Source of the DNA: Eutrigla gurnardus | Lineage: Eukaryota; Chordata; Actinopteri; Perciformes; Triglidae | Assembly: GCA_963514095.1 (NCBI GenBank) | Contig: OY741272.1 | Coordinates: 28,407,188 to 28,471,187, forward strand | Direction: 5' to 3' | Length of the DNA: 64,000 nucleotides | Part shown: piece after piece, positions 13,368 through 32,612 of the stretch | Numbering within the stretch: position 1 is the stretch's first letter | How the letters are laid out: each line of letters begins with the position of its first letter | Translations under genes and position numbers: made by a program | Notes under the pieces: generated by a model | The model's input: the letters and a program-made list of their open reading frames with translations, nothing else | What the model was told of the DNA's origin: nothing | The model's database searches: none

Positions 13368-14097
13368 GCCCTGTGTTATTATTTGGGTATCAGCTCACAA
13401 TATTATCCTGATTACCATCAAAATATTCTTAAAAAATATATTTTTTAAATGTCACTAACATGCTGGTTTCACTTTACATTGTGTTGAGTTTTTTTGGGTG
13501 AAATCTTAGTTAAGACATAATCATAAATCATAAGGTGTTCATGATTAAAGTACATCATACATTATGTAAAAAATACATAAATACATTCATCATTTTTCCT
13601 TTAAATATATTTTTGCATCCCATATTTTTTTAAAGGCTCCATTTTTCACGTCTCTAGAATAAAGTGAATATGACTTTAAAAAGCTGCCTAGTTAACTATT
13701 ATGTATTATTTATGTCATACACAGTTTGTAAAGAGTGTTTTCTTTTATCCCGATCAAACCGTCTCTGGATAACTTATAATAACTTTCGACTGTAGTTATA
13801 CAAGCTCATATTAATTATTATGAGCTCATATTATTATGAGCTCATATTACTAGAACATCACATGTGTTATTCCACCACGAGGTGTGAGACAGGTTAATGG
13901 GCTCTTTTGTTTGTTTCCGTTTTTGTTTCAGCAGTGTGATAATGGGGGGGGGGGGGGTGTAAAGTTGCCTCTGTAGGTGTTAAATTGCCACGGTAACAAA
14001 CCATAGAGGACGTGTGTGTGTGTGTGTGTGTGTGTGTGCGCTGATGGCAACTAAAGGAAACTGTCTGTGAGGGAGGCTATCAGTTAGCTACTACTAC

Positions 14098-14202
14098 TAT
14101 GACTTTAACACTTGGCCTTGAATTATAGAAGCTAACTTTGTTAGCAGCTCCACAACCAGAATCCACATGGATCCAGATCCAGTAAGGGGTTGTTTGTCAG
14201 AT
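14098..14202 (+). mobile_element. Distal fragment of CTCF-motif element
   Basis: GACTTTAACACTTGGCCTTG...AACTTTGTTAGCAGCTCCAC then CATGGATCCAGATCCAGTAA matches the tail of the copy at 57175-58110. No CTCF-like core is present here. Confidence 0.55.
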
Positions 14203-15400
14203 CCACCCGTCGCTCCTCCACGGTCCTTATATGGTCACTTCCTTCCACTGGTTTGAAAAGGTGTGCAGGTGATAAATAAAATGATAATTTACAAAGCATT
14301 CACTTATTTTTTATTGCCGCTGTTTTCATATTTTTATTTTCTTTATCTAATCTCGTCAAATATTATTTACATCTTCATGTAAAAAATGTAATTGTTTGAA
14401 TTTAGCATGAAGATCTTGAGCTCTATCTCTTAGGAATCTGTGTGTGTGTGTGTGTGTGTCTGATGCAGCCACTTCCTGTAGTTTTCAGGGTGTGTGACTG
14501 TAAAAGCCATTTCACTGAGGAAGTCGGTTCGGAGGCGTTAAACATAAATATCACCTTTTATTTTTTTTCAGCATTTTCACGCACGACGATGGAAGAGAAG
14601 ACGGGCGTACGTCTTCCTCCTCGGCTGTCAGGTGACGGCGGTCCTCTGAAAGCTCAGGGTCTACTTTTTATTTCTAATGAGCTCGTTTCGGGTCTGCCTG
14701 TGTTCTTGGCGTAAAGCCAATCCCAGATTGGTATTATTTAGGCGTTTTCACAGAAACCTGGTCTCAGAATTTCTTGCCGCTCGTCATCATGATCATACGA
14801 GGTGATTCAAACATCACGTCAGATCAATGATGTCGAGGTTTGAAAGGTTCAAAGATCGCGGATCGTAAAATCCGAGTGTTGGAGGAGGCGTGGACCTGTG
14901 ACATGTGACCTCATCACTCTTAGGATGATGAGGTCGTTATGTTCAGAGAAGAGCAAAGGGCAGAAAATAAAAAATGTAGACCTCGGGGCTCGACTGACAT
15001 AGAAACGTATTTTTACAACTCTAACTTTTCGATCGCGTCGCTTTGCTGCTGTTAAACATTTGAGTTCCTTCGGATCAAGTTTTCTACTTCCTGTTTTCTC
15101 ATGTGAACTCTGCATCCGGGGGAAGTTGCTGTTGCTTTACAGCCCGCCTCCCCGCGGGTCCTGGTGGGTTCAGTAGTTCCAGACTTTGCCACACTAAGGA
15201 CCCCCATATAGCATCAACCAATGGCAGGGAAACCCCTTTTTTAAATTGCATAGACATTATAATCATGATGTTCCAAAATCAAAAATCATACAGCTTCTTA
15301 ATATACATTCTGTTATAATATTCAACAGTAATATAAACAGTAAACATATTAATTTGGTATTTTTTCATTCAGCAGACACTTCAGTAACAGCCATAACACC

Positions 15401-15574
15401 TATAATATATAATATAATATAATATAATATAATATACCCGTGACCCTGAATACAGGATAAGCGGTAGACAATGGATGGATAATATAATATAATATAATAT
15501 AATATAATATAATATAATATAATATAATGTAATATAATATAATATAATATAATATAATATAATATAATATAATA
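15401..15574. repeat. (TAATA)n pentanucleotide repeat
   Basis: Two blocks (15401-15437, 15479-15574) of ATAATATAAT units separated by a unique ~40-bp insert. Confidence 0.95.
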
Positions 15575-16144
15575 ACTGATGTCTTTCATGTTGCACCAAC
15601 AGAAAATAAAGAGAAAGGAGTTCCAGTTTCGTCAGACATTCATGAGAAGTTGTACTAAGGCTGTGATTAATAACATCTAATAGACATATTAAAATTGTTT
15701 TTGTCACATTTTCCCTCAAAGTTTCCGAAACCTTTAAAACCAGTGAGTTCGGGTTCTGTGGCGGCGACCCCTTGCTTGTTGCTGCGTCATCGCCGTTCAT
15801 ATCTATACAGCCAACGTGTTTATGGTTACATTGTTTACTAGAGCACAAAGTTCTTTCTCTTGATGTTGCTCCCATAGTGTCAGCTCAGACCCCCCTGGAG
15901 GGTCAAAGGTCAACCCACCGGTATCACGAAACACAATATACTGACCATATAAACGGAAGTTTATAGTGACAGGGCAGCTTTATTGCTCAGGGGAGAAGGC
16001 TGTATATCCATATATATATATATAAAAATATATGTGTGTGTGTGTAGATACATATAGATAGATTTATTCTCTGTATTGCAGGAAATTCCCACCACACCTC
16101 CCCCTGTCTGCACTTATCCTGCACACCACTATGACCAGGCACTA

Positions 16145-16404
<260 letters not shown>

Positions 16405-16811
16405 TCAGTGTTTGTGCTTGTTTTCATGACACTATGTAAACAAGTAATCAATCTGTGATATCTGTGATGATGTGTTTTTTGGCAACGTTGGATGTTGGGA
16501 AAGGTTTGAGAGGTCGATGGCCGCCGGGGTTCGACCGCCGGGGTTCGACCGCCAGTTGGACCGCCGGTTGAATCAGTGTGGAGGAAACACAGAGAGACGT
16601 TGTCGACGTTGTGCGTTGGTGTGTAGAAACTCTGGGTAACAGGATTCGGTTTCAGCAGCAGCAGCTTTGGTTGAATGCAAAACAGGCCGATCCACAACCT
16701 TGGAAACAAATCTCTGATGATGATGATCGTTAATCGGCAGTCATGTCCGGCGTCGTCATGCCGACCTCTCTGGTGTTAATTCACCTTTTTTCTGTCTCGT
16801 TGTTCCTTCAG

Positions 16812-22988
<6,177 letters not shown>

Positions 22989-24750
22989 CACAGAAGCGGC
23001 TCTGCTAAAGGGCCCCAGGACTTATCCCACCAACAGACCCCCCCACACTCCTTTAGCATCCCGTCCACACGCTTCAAGCTTTCCACGACCACAGAGGAAG
23101 TTCCACTTCCACTGCACGCCTATTTGTTTGATATCATATTTCTTTTTTGATTCCACATTCTTTGCCTGAGCTCGGTCATGTGGGCGTAAAGGCCTTTCTG
23201 TGCCATTTTTTTTTTTTTCCATTTCTTTTTCAAACCCCCCAAAACCAACATGTAGTACCGGCCTCAGCAGCCAGGTCATCGCAGGTTGACCTGGAGAGGA
23301 AGTGAAGCTGTGCACATTTTGATTGTTTGTGGTTTAATTTAACCTGAAAGAATGATACGATTCCTCCGTTTAGGGGTAGAATACTGCAGAGCACGTTCAA
23401 AATCACACTAGAGATATACTCAGGCTGTTCCCGCGAGGTCGCTGCTTCAACCAATCTGCTCTTTTAGAATCTTTTCTTCCAAAAAACTGCAAAACCAATT
23501 ACCACCATGAACCACATTAGTCCAGAGACCAGACCAGACTATGTGGAGGAACCAGAGACTGTCTGTGGTCCAAACAACAAGGTCTCTGCTGTATTTATGT
23601 CTAGATGACCTTATTTGGAGTGTTGATGGAGCAGCTACAATGTTAGCGTAGCCTAGCACCATCAACCAGACTCCATTCAGAAAACCAGCGTTTTAACAGT
23701 AGTTATCTTGTGGTCTTGCAGACAGACCTAACAAAGACTCAGCACTTTTTACTGATCACCATCATGATGGAGTTATTTCAGCATCCTTGTTTATCCGTTT
23801 ATTGATATCATAACAAAAATTGTTTTAATTTGAGGTCATACCGATGTAGTAAACCAGCCGAAGTGTGTAAAGCAAGGTGAGAGCCCACAAACTAGTGAAC
23901 CAACTCAGGACAGACACTTTTTGGAAACAGCCTTGAACAGACCACATTTGGTTTCAGATGCTTGAATGTGCTCACAGTTTATATTTTAATGTAATAAATA
24001 ACGGCTGAGCTGCAGAAACGAGTAAAATTCTCCTGTTGGGGGTGCAGGGGACGGGGGGGGCACTAATGCAATGTTAATGTCATGTAAAGCAGAGTCCTAA
24101 ATGTTCCAAACCACTGTGGAGATATATTTTTGCAAGTCTTTTGTAATATTTCCCTCCCTTTTCTTTTTTCTTTCTCTTTTTTCGTCGTTAAATGATTCAA
24201 CAAAGATGTAGAGAAAAATATTTTATAAGATGCTTTGTACAAAAGAGGAGATTCGTTAATCGCAGCAGCTTTTAACTTTTTATTTGACGTTTTCTCAGAA
24301 AGCAGGATTGCAAAGATGGATGGACGTGGGTCACCATGGCTGGGGGGGGGGGGGGGGGGCATAGCTGAAGGCATGAGGCCAGCTTCTCAGACTTCCTGCT
24401 GTGAGGAAGTGCGGTGGGTCAAAGGTCACAGTGTCAGCAAGGTGCAAGAGTTAAAACAAACCCAATGTTTCCAATCAAAGCCGCTGCAGATCCCACCAGG
24501 ATGACGATGGATAAACCGTCTGACTGGACAGCAGGAAGTCTCCATGGCAACTGGCGGATTCTCAAAATGTCTCCTCCGACGCCTCGACGGTGACGCCGAT
24601 AACCAAAGCAGAACAAACGTAATAATTTATATGAATAGGTAGAGCAATAATAATAATAATAATGGAAGTCTATGAGTTAATTTTCACGGGGGCTTCACAG
24701 GATTGAGCTGTAACTGCATTAAAAATGTTTCGGTTTTTCTGATCAGTTCA

Positions 24751-24788
<38 letters not shown>

Positions 24789-25250
24789 AACCCCTTCTGT
24801 CTTAAAGTTGCACACAGTTTATAAATTAATGTTCGAGGCCACAATGAGAAGGAACCAAAGACGTGTTGGATAATGACGGTGATGACCATAATAATAATAT
24901 TAATGATGACAATGATGATGATGATGATGATGATTAGTGTAATAATGCATCCTGAGTCGCTGCTCAGCGTAAGTGAAACGATTCCACCTGTTGAAATGAA
25001 GTGCACACGGATCTTATTTATGTATATTTATACGAGACGGATAAAAGACTAACAGTTTGTATGCCTCGATTCTGACACGTGGACTTTTTCCTTGTGCGAA
25101 ATTATGCAGCATAATTTTTTTTTATGATAATATTTCCTAAATCTGTTTACTACAATATCGTATAACATTTATTTTGGAATTTTAAATGTCTATGCAAATG
25201 CAAAAAAATTGTAAATAAATGTCTGTATATTTCTGATGTCTTGTACTTTG
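22989..25250 (+). other. fa2h: Probable fa2h 3' untranslated region
   Basis: No further coding exon follows the stop. An AATAAA at 25214-25219, followed by a TG/T-rich stretch, is the best poly(A) site. The end is inferred. The region includes an inverted copy of a dispersed element (from 23513), a poly-G run near 24343 and (AT)n/(GAT)n tracts near 24760 and 24910. Confidence 0.4.
23513..23940 (-). mobile_element. Same 81-bp-unit element, opposite orientation, fa2h 3' UTR
   Basis: Holds one unit, then the element body (CTGTATTTATGTCTAGATGA...GTAGTAAACCAGCCGA). The first 129 bp are an exact reverse complement of 22338-22466. Confidence 0.85.
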
Positions 25251-25264
25251 TTTTATTATACATT

Positions 25265-25381
25265 GTACCCTGAGCAGCAACCTTACTGGATCTGGATCCA
25301 TGTGGATTCTGGTGTGAAGCTGCTAACAAAGTTAGCATCATTATTCAAGTTTCAACTTTACAGCTAATTGTGAAAGTCATG
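25265..25381 (-). mobile_element. Distal fragment of CTCF-motif element
   Basis: GAGCAGCAACCTTACTGGAT...GTGTGAAGCTGCTAACAAAG matches 57187-57250 closely. It is cut by the telomere-like tract that follows. Confidence 0.6.
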
Positions 25382-25470
25382 GGGTTAGGATTGGGGTGGT
25401 TGTTAGGGTTATGGCTAGGGTTGGGGTTGATGTTAGAGGTAGGGTTAGGATTAGTGTTAGGGTGACTTCC
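25381..25470. repeat. Interstitial telomere-like (GGGTTA)n tract, degenerate
   Basis: Repeated GTTAGGG/TAGGGTTGG/GTTAGGATT words over 90 bp on the G-rich strand, bordering the satellite. Confidence 0.7.
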
Positions 25471-25479
25471 TTTTTTTAC

Positions 25480-28372
25480 TTTGGCTGTATCGGTAAGTCG
25501 TAGAGATACGGTCCAAAGTATGGTGTGTTCAGAAGGGTTCAATTAGGTCAGAAGTCATCAAATCCCTGAACTCTCAACCCTCCATTCCCGAGATATAAGC
25601 AGAAATGCTATTAGGGTTAGTTCCTTATTCCCTTGGAACGGAGGATTGTAGAGACTCAGGAGTGGGTGGCGTGTCCCCTAATTCGACCCTTCTGAACACG
25701 CCAGTCTGTGAACCGAGTCTCTACGACTTACCATTCTGGAGATACAGCCAATGTAAAAAAACACCCTAATTTTGACGTTTTTGCTTATATCTTGGGAACG
25801 GAGGGTCGTAGAGACTCAGGAGTGGGTGGCCTGTACCCTAATTCGACCCTTCTGAACACGGCAGTCTTTGAACCGAGTCTCTACGACTAACCGTTCTGAA
25901 AATACAGCCAATTTAAAAAAAACACTGACCTAATTTTCACGTTTTTGCTTATATCTCGGGAACGGAGGGTCGTAGAGACTGGGGAGTGGTTGGCATGTCC
26001 CCTAACTCGACCCTTCTGAACACGCCAATCTTTGACACGAGTCTCTACGATTAACCGTTCTGGAGATACAGGCAATGTAAAATAAAACACAAACCCTAAT
26101 TTTCACGTTTTTGATTATATCTCGGGAACGGAGGGTCGTTGAGACTCGGGAGTTGTTGGCGTGTCCCCTAATTCGACCCTTCTGAACACGCCAATCTTTG
26201 ACACGAGTCTCTACGATTAACCGTTCTGAAAATACAGCCAATTTAAAAAAAACACTGACCTAATTTTCACGTTTTTGCTTATATCTCGGGAACGGAGGGT
26301 CGTAGAGACTCAGGAGTGGGTGACGTGAACCCTAATTGGACCCTTCTGAACACGGCAGTCTTTGAACCGAGTCTCTACGACTAACCGTTCTGAAAATACA
26401 GCCAATTTAAAAAAAACACTGACCTAATTTTCACGTTTTTGCTTATATCTCGGGAACGGAGGGTCGTAGAGACTGGGGAGTGGTTGGCATGTCCCCTAAC
26501 TCGACCCTTCTGAACACGCCAATCTTTGACACGAGTCTCTACGATTAACCGTTCTGGAGATACAGCCAATGTAAAATAAAACACAAACACTAATTTTCAC
26601 GTTTTTGCTTATATCTTGGGAACGGAGGGTCGTAGAGACTCGGGAGTTGTTGGCATGTCCCCTAACTCGACCCTTCTGAAAACGCCAGTCTTTGAACCGA
26701 GTCTCTACGACTAACCGTTCTGGAGATGTAAAATAAAACACTGACCTAATTTTCACGTCTTTGATTATATCTCGGGAACGGAGGGTCGTTGAGACTCGGG
26801 AGTTGTTGGCGTGTCCCCTAATTCGACCCTTCTGAACACGCCAATCTTTGACACGAGTCTCTACGATTAACCGTTCTGAAAATACAGCCAATTTAAAAAA
26901 AACACTGACCTAATTTTCACGTTTTTGCTTATATCTCGGGAACGGAGGGTCGTAGAGACTCGGGAGTGGGTGGCATGTCCCCTAATTCGACCGTCCTGAA
27001 AACGCCAGTCTTTGAACCGAGTCTCTACGACTAACCGTTCTGGAGATGTAAAATAAAACACTGACCTAATTTTCACGTCTTTGATTATATCTCGGGAACG
27101 GAGGGTCGTAGACACTATGGAGTGGGTGGCGTGTCCCCTAATTCGACCGTTCTGAACACGCCAATCTTTGAAACGAGTCTCTACGATTAACCGTTCTGGA
27201 GATACAGCCAATGTAAAATAAAACACAAACACTAATTTTCACGTTTTTGATTATATCTCGGGAACGGAGGGTCGTAGAGACTCGGGAGTGGGTGGCGTGT
27301 CCCCAAATTCGACCCTTCTGAACACGCCAGTCTTTGAACCGAGTCTCTACGACTAACCGTTCTGGAGATACGGCCAATTAAACAAAAACACTGACCTAAT
27401 GTTCACGTTTTTGATTATATCTCGGGAACGGAGGGTCGTAGAGACTCGGGAGTGGGTGGCGTGTCCCCAAATTCGACCCTTCTGAACACGCCAGTCTTTG
27501 AACCGAGTCTCTACGACTAACCGTTCTGGAGATACGGCCAATTAAACAAAAACACTGACCTAATGTTCACGTTTTTGATTATATCTCGGGAACGGAGGGT
27601 CGTAGAGACTCGTGAGTGGGTGGCGTGTCCCCTAATTCGACCCTTCTGAACACGCCAGTCTTTGAACCGAGTCTCTACGACTTACCGTTCTGGAGATACA
27701 GCCAATGTAAAATAAAACACAAACACTAATTTTCACGTTTGATTATATCTCGGGAACGGAGGGTCGTAGAGACTCGGGAGTGGGTGGCGTGTCCCCTAAT
27801 TCGACACTTCTGAACACGCCAATCTTTGACACGAGTCTCTACGATTAACCGTTCTGGAGATACGGCCAATTAAACAAAAACACTGACCTAATTTTCACGT
27901 TTTTGATTATATCTCGGGAGTCGGAGGGTCGTAGAGACTCGGGAGTGGGTGGCGTTTCTCCTAATTCGACCCTGCTGAACACGCCAGTCTTTGAACCGAG
28001 TCTCTACGACTTACCGTTCTGGAGATACAGCCAATGTAAAATAAAACACAAACACTAATTTTCACGTTTGATTATATCTCGGGAACGGAGGGTCGTAGAG
28101 ACTCGGGAGTGGGTGGCGTGTCCCCTAATTCGACACTTCTGAACACGCCAATCTTTGACACGAGTCTCTACGATTAACCGTTCTGGAGATACGGCCAATT
28201 AAACAAAAACACTGACCTAATTTTCACGTTTTTGCTTATATCTCGGGAGTCGGAGGGTCGTAGAGACTCGGGAGTGGGTGGCGTTTCTCCTAATTCGACC
28301 CTGCTGAACACGCCAGTCTTTGAACCGAGTCTCTACGACTAACCGTTCTGGAGATACAGCCAATTTAAAAAA
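25480..28372. repeat. ~164-bp satellite array, about 17 direct units plus an inverted edge
   Basis: The phrase GGAACGGAGGGTCGTAGAGA recurs about every 156-165 bp from 25635 to 28250, followed by CTAATTCGACCCTTCTGAAC and CCGAGTCTCTACGAC. The first ~130 bp (25480-25610) are in the opposite orientation. Units differ by point changes and small indels; the arms GTCGTAGAGACTC and GAGTCTCTACGAC form a dyad in each unit. Confidence 0.9.
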
Positions 28373-28380
28373 GGATCTAA

Positions 28381-28420
28381 CTCATTCATACACCAATGGC
28401 AGCATCGGTGTATGAATGAG
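28381..28420. repeat. 14-bp stem hairpin at the satellite/element border
   Basis: CTCATTCATACACC and GGTGTATGAATGAG flank a 12-base loop. It lies immediately after the last satellite unit. Confidence 0.85.
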
Positions 28421-29317
28421 CTTTAAAAAAAACTAACCAAATTTGGTGTGTCCATGCGGCCTGGTGAAAAATTTGAGATTTTGGCGGTTTCGCATTCGGT
28501 CACGAAAACGTTGCTCGCTAGCGCCACCTAGCGTGTCTATTCGCCAGCCCCGCCACACCGTAACTCCGATTGACATGAAATTTTGCACACATGTGCAGAC
28601 AAGTCTCCTCTACAAAAAATCCTCTTGGAGTACCAACGTCCGCCTACCGAAATCTTCCACCATCTTGGATTTTATGAAAAACCCGACTTTGCTCATTCCT
28701 TGGACACCGTTGATCCGAAATTTGGTACGCATACTCGTTAGACCTAGCTGGGGTGATGGTCCAAAAATGTTTTGAAAATATGCATTTAATCAGAAGATAT
28801 CGGTCAATGAACATAAAAGGGTTGGGCCACCAAAACGCAATTAGCATAACTCTATAAAATTACGAAATTTGAAACATATGTTGCCATAGCTTCATAGAAC
28901 ATACATGTCAATTTTCATCAAAATTGAGTTTGGCGCTGCCACAAATTTCCAAAAAGTGCAATTTTTGGCCGTTTTTGGCCATTCACAGGGGTCGTACTAA
29001 ATCGAACTTGTACTATACCGTTGATCCGATTGATACCAAAATTGGATATGTGGTTGGAAAGGCCTTAAGGACAAAACGTTTCTCAAAGATGCTCCAAAAG
29101 TCTAGGGGCGTGGCCACAGCGACGCCATGACTGCGCTACTATTTTCAACCTTCGCCATAGGCATTAAAGCTGTTTCTTCTCCGATCTGCTCCAAAATATT
29201 CATGCTTGATAAGAGTCCTGAGTAGTCTGGTTTTCACCATACTAAGGTCAATCTTTTAAGATTGAACATTAGTCTGGGGAAGCTGCGCTTTGTTTCTACT
29301 GCTCAAGAGGCGGGATC

Positions 29318-29349
29318 AATGGGCATCGTTCAAATGAACGATGCCCATT
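29318..29349. repeat. 32-bp near-perfect palindrome
   Basis: AATGGGCATCGTTCA, AA, TGAACGATGCCCATT: 15-bp arms with a 2-base spacer. Confidence 0.9.
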
Positions 29350-30242
29350 ATGTTTCGTCATCGTCACGTCACCGGCCAATAGCGTGCCAGGAGAGAATGG
29401 CCGTTTCTGATTGGAGCCAAAGATTCTGGCAATGTAACAGCGAAAGTAAGCCTGAGGGTGTCCAGCCTGAACTGCCGAGCGAAATCCAAATTTCCCGGAA
29501 GTTCAGGCAGGGTTCACCCAGCCTAAGTCCTGAGCACAACTGCACTGCAATTTTGACTCACAGTCAGAGCGCCACCTAATGGCGACATGAAATGTGACTG
29601 ATTTTATGCCCTTTTTCTGAGCAACAGCCCCCCCTCTAGGTTGGTCGTACACGCATGAAATATTTTTTCCTAGATAGCCCATGTGGAGATGTACCAAAAA
29701 GCCTCTTGGACCCACCGCCTCAAGTCATGATAAAGTTGGTAAAAAAAATGTTTTGTTCAGCCAGGTTTTCACTCAGGACACATAGGGGGGAGAGACACAT
29801 GGGGCCAGCGACCACCAGGGGGAGTCAGAGATCTATCAGTGACACATGGAGAACTGTGAATCTCACATGCAGTTGCAGTCTGCTTTACACCAGATCAACA
29901 GTCATGCCACTTTTAATTCCCTTTTTTAAATTCCTCTCATTTCAGCCTGGACACAGAGAGGAGGAGAGATGGCACACTTTACATGCATCTCACACAGCTG
30001 TCAGCTGAACTCTGCCATAAACATCAAAACTATTATAACTTCAGTGTTTCTTCTCTGATCTGCTCCAAACTTTCCATACCTGATAAGAGTTCCTTCCTGA
30101 ACACATCTGCCCTTTGATATTCACTCACAGTCAGAGCGCCACCTACTGGTGACAGGAAATGTCATTGATTTTGTGAATTTTTCCAAGTAAAAGCCACACC
30201 TGGTTATTTTTTGACTAATTCCTCTCATTTCAGCCTGCAAGG

Positions 30243-30320
30243 AGGACACAGGGGGAGGAGGAGAGATGTCACACAGGGGGAGGAGGAGAGATGTCACACA
30301 GGGGGAGGAGGAGAGATGTC
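30243..30320. repeat. Purine-rich tandem repeat, ~25-bp unit
   Basis: Three copies of ACAGGGGGAGGAGGAGAGAT plus a few bases. Confidence 0.85.
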
Positions 30321-30660
30321 AGGAAGACAGGGACACGTGTGTGAGCTCTGTTACTGAAATGTAGTTTCACTTGTGTGCCACTCCACGACAGATAGATGGC
30401 TTTGAATGTCCATCACTTGTGTCTAAACTTGCACCACGAGGAGGTGGCCGCTGCACAGGTAGGCGGCTGCCACGCTGCCGTGTGAATGCAGGCACTCCAC
30501 GACCGCACGTGAGAGACGGATGCCTTTCGGTGTCAATCGCTTGTGTCTCAACTTGCGGCACAAGAGGCGGCCGCACCAAGGGTAGCGTCCACGACACTGC
30601 CCTGTGACCGCAGGCAGTCCACAAGCGCATATGAGCGAGGGCCCGTCCAATACTGCTATG

Positions 30661-31379
30661 CAGTTTTGATTTTATTTATATTTGTTCATAAATATCCGTG
30701 GAAATCAGAATAGTTTAGTAAAACCTCGGGAAAATGTACAGCTGCAGTTGCTTTATAAGAGAAAGAGAGGAAAGAAAGAGTCAAATAAGTATAAGTAACA
30801 TATAAAGTATAAAATAATGCCACTAAATACATGAACATAATGTATGTATATAAAACATGATATGGTAAAGTAGTGTATCTGCTTTTGCAGTAGTATCATA
30901 TAATGTGATAGTGTATAGTAGTATAATAGTATATAAATATAATAGTGCACATAAGTAAAGTTTGACAGTTATCCTATATTAAATGTGTATCTGTTTTTTT
31001 ATAAGGGCTATATAAATAACATCTTTTATTGTTGTTATTATGATGATTATTATTAATATTATTATCATTTGTAGTCAGTTGTATAACTGCTATTGCAAAG
31101 GCATTATAAAAAAAATCTGTATAACAATGATAGGCCTATTTCATTATCATTATCATTTCTAGGAACAAGAGACATTAGATACAAAAGAGACATTTTTCTA
31201 AAAACATGTTAGAAGGCACCAGAATGTGGGAAATTGCATCTACTTAATTCCAAGTTCTGGGGGAGGACCCCGAACCCCCCCCCCCCCCCCACACATGAAA
31301 TGCTGCTCTAATCTGGTTTAACTGACAGAACTGACTTTCTAAAGCAGCAGATTGTCTGATGTTTCTTTCTGAGCAGCTT
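30661..31379. other. AT-rich intergenic sequence upstream of ano10
   Basis: No coding signal; a poly-C run at 31276-31290. Nothing else recognised. Confidence 0.5.
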
Positions 31380-31538
31380 GTTTTTTATCGTGGCGCAGCA
31401 GAGGCGGGTGGAGCAGTAGGACCCTGGAGCTGCAGCAGCAGCAATGCAGAGAGCAGGCAGGAAGGGAGGAGCCTGAATAAAAAAACCAAACAACCCTCCA
31501 CACCCTTCAGTCTCTGGAAGTTCCTCCGCATTCCTGCC
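31380..31538 (+). other. ano10: Candidate non-coding first exon of ano10
   Basis: GC-rich, CAG-rich sequence ending CTGCC|GTAAGTG, a near-consensus donor directly before a (CA)n tract, about 1.1 kb upstream of the ano10 start codon. Its position suits a 5' UTR exon. No transcript evidence is available and the start is a guess. Confidence 0.3.
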
Positions 31539-31540
31539 GT

Positions 31541-31553
31541 AAGTGCACACACA

Positions 31554-31619
<66 letters not shown>

Positions 31620-31623
31620 TACA
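31541..31623. repeat. (CA)n microsatellite next to the candidate ano10 exon 1 donor
   Basis: About 80 bp of CA starting directly after GTAAGTG. Confidence 0.95.
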
Positions 31624-32612
31624 CTACCGGAAAGCTGGGAGGAACCAAACACTGAGACTGGGTACGTACAGTTTCTGGTTTCTTTTCAGGAAAAAACTAA
31701 ATGGATGTTTCTGTCTTCATATGCATCTGTGTGTGTGCGTGTGTGTGTGTGTGTGTGTCCAAACAGGAGTTTGGTGGTGGTGGTGGTGGTGTGGGCCTCC
31801 TGTTGGACCAGAACCTTATCAACAACGCTCCCTGTGTGTTGTATTTCCTGACTCATCATCCTCGTTCGCCCCGTACATGTCTGTCTGTCTGTCTGTCTGT
31901 CTCTCGCTGTCTGCCTGCACATAACTCAATCACACGTTCTCTCCTGTCTTCCTGTGTTAATCTCGGTTGATTTGCTGTCAAAGCAGAGGAAGTTGTTTTT
32001 CTCAGTGGAAACGACGTTAAGGGTCCAGCAAGTAACTGAATTCACATCCAGGGTGGGAATGATGTATATTATGCACAATATTGGAAACTACGCTGCTAGT
32101 TGAGTCTCACATGCAAATCTAAGAGCTCCACCACCTGTTCAGTTGTTCAAGACGGTGATGCAAATGCAGAAATGAAAAATGAAAATCATAACTGTCAAGA
32201 TATGTAAAGAGCCAAGTGATAATGGTGAACTAAACTCAATACCTGCTTGTTAACATGCCCCACAAAATGCAATGCAAACACATCCACATGACTCCATCTT
32301 GGCTTAGCATGTTAGCATAGCATAGAAACAGAATAGGAGCTCAAGTTCTATCCATCCTTTCGGAGTACGAGGCCTTTGGCGTCCTTTAAATAATCACTAA
32401 AAGGCCGAACCGAGCGCTCTCCGGAATGCCCTTCTGGTCTGGATAGGATTTGGTGACAAACCATATTGGACAATTTGACCTGATGATGAAAAGTTTAGTG
32501 ATCACCAAAGTGAATCCACCGGTAGTCGTTGAGTTTCACCAAACCCTCAGTAGTTTCTTTGAGGAACAAAGAAACTAAAACTGTTTTGGCAACATTTCTT
32601 CTCAGTCTCAGC
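31624..32612. other. ano10: ano10 upstream / putative intron 1
   Basis: Holds a GT tract (31727-31757), (TGG)n near 31774 and (CTGT)n at 31880-31905, then unique sequence to the start codon. No other exon recognised. Confidence 0.45.

Larger units (their letters stand above)
28373..30660. mobile_element. Composite non-autonomous mobile-element sequence
   Basis: Phrases such as CATGAAATTTTGCACACATG and CGATCTGCTCCAAA...TGATAAGAGT are typical of fish dispersed elements. Two diverged copies of one segment lie about 870 bp apart (29165-29640 and 30040-30195), and a ~123-bp tandem pair lies near 30475/30598. No transposase frame. One CTCF-like motif (ACCACCAGGGGGAG) lies near 29810. Confidence 0.5.

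Noticed and set aside
25887..27541. Series of similar minus-strand frames sharing VETRVKDWRVQKGR
   Set aside because: They follow the ~164-bp satellite; each is short, broken at every unit and without a start context.
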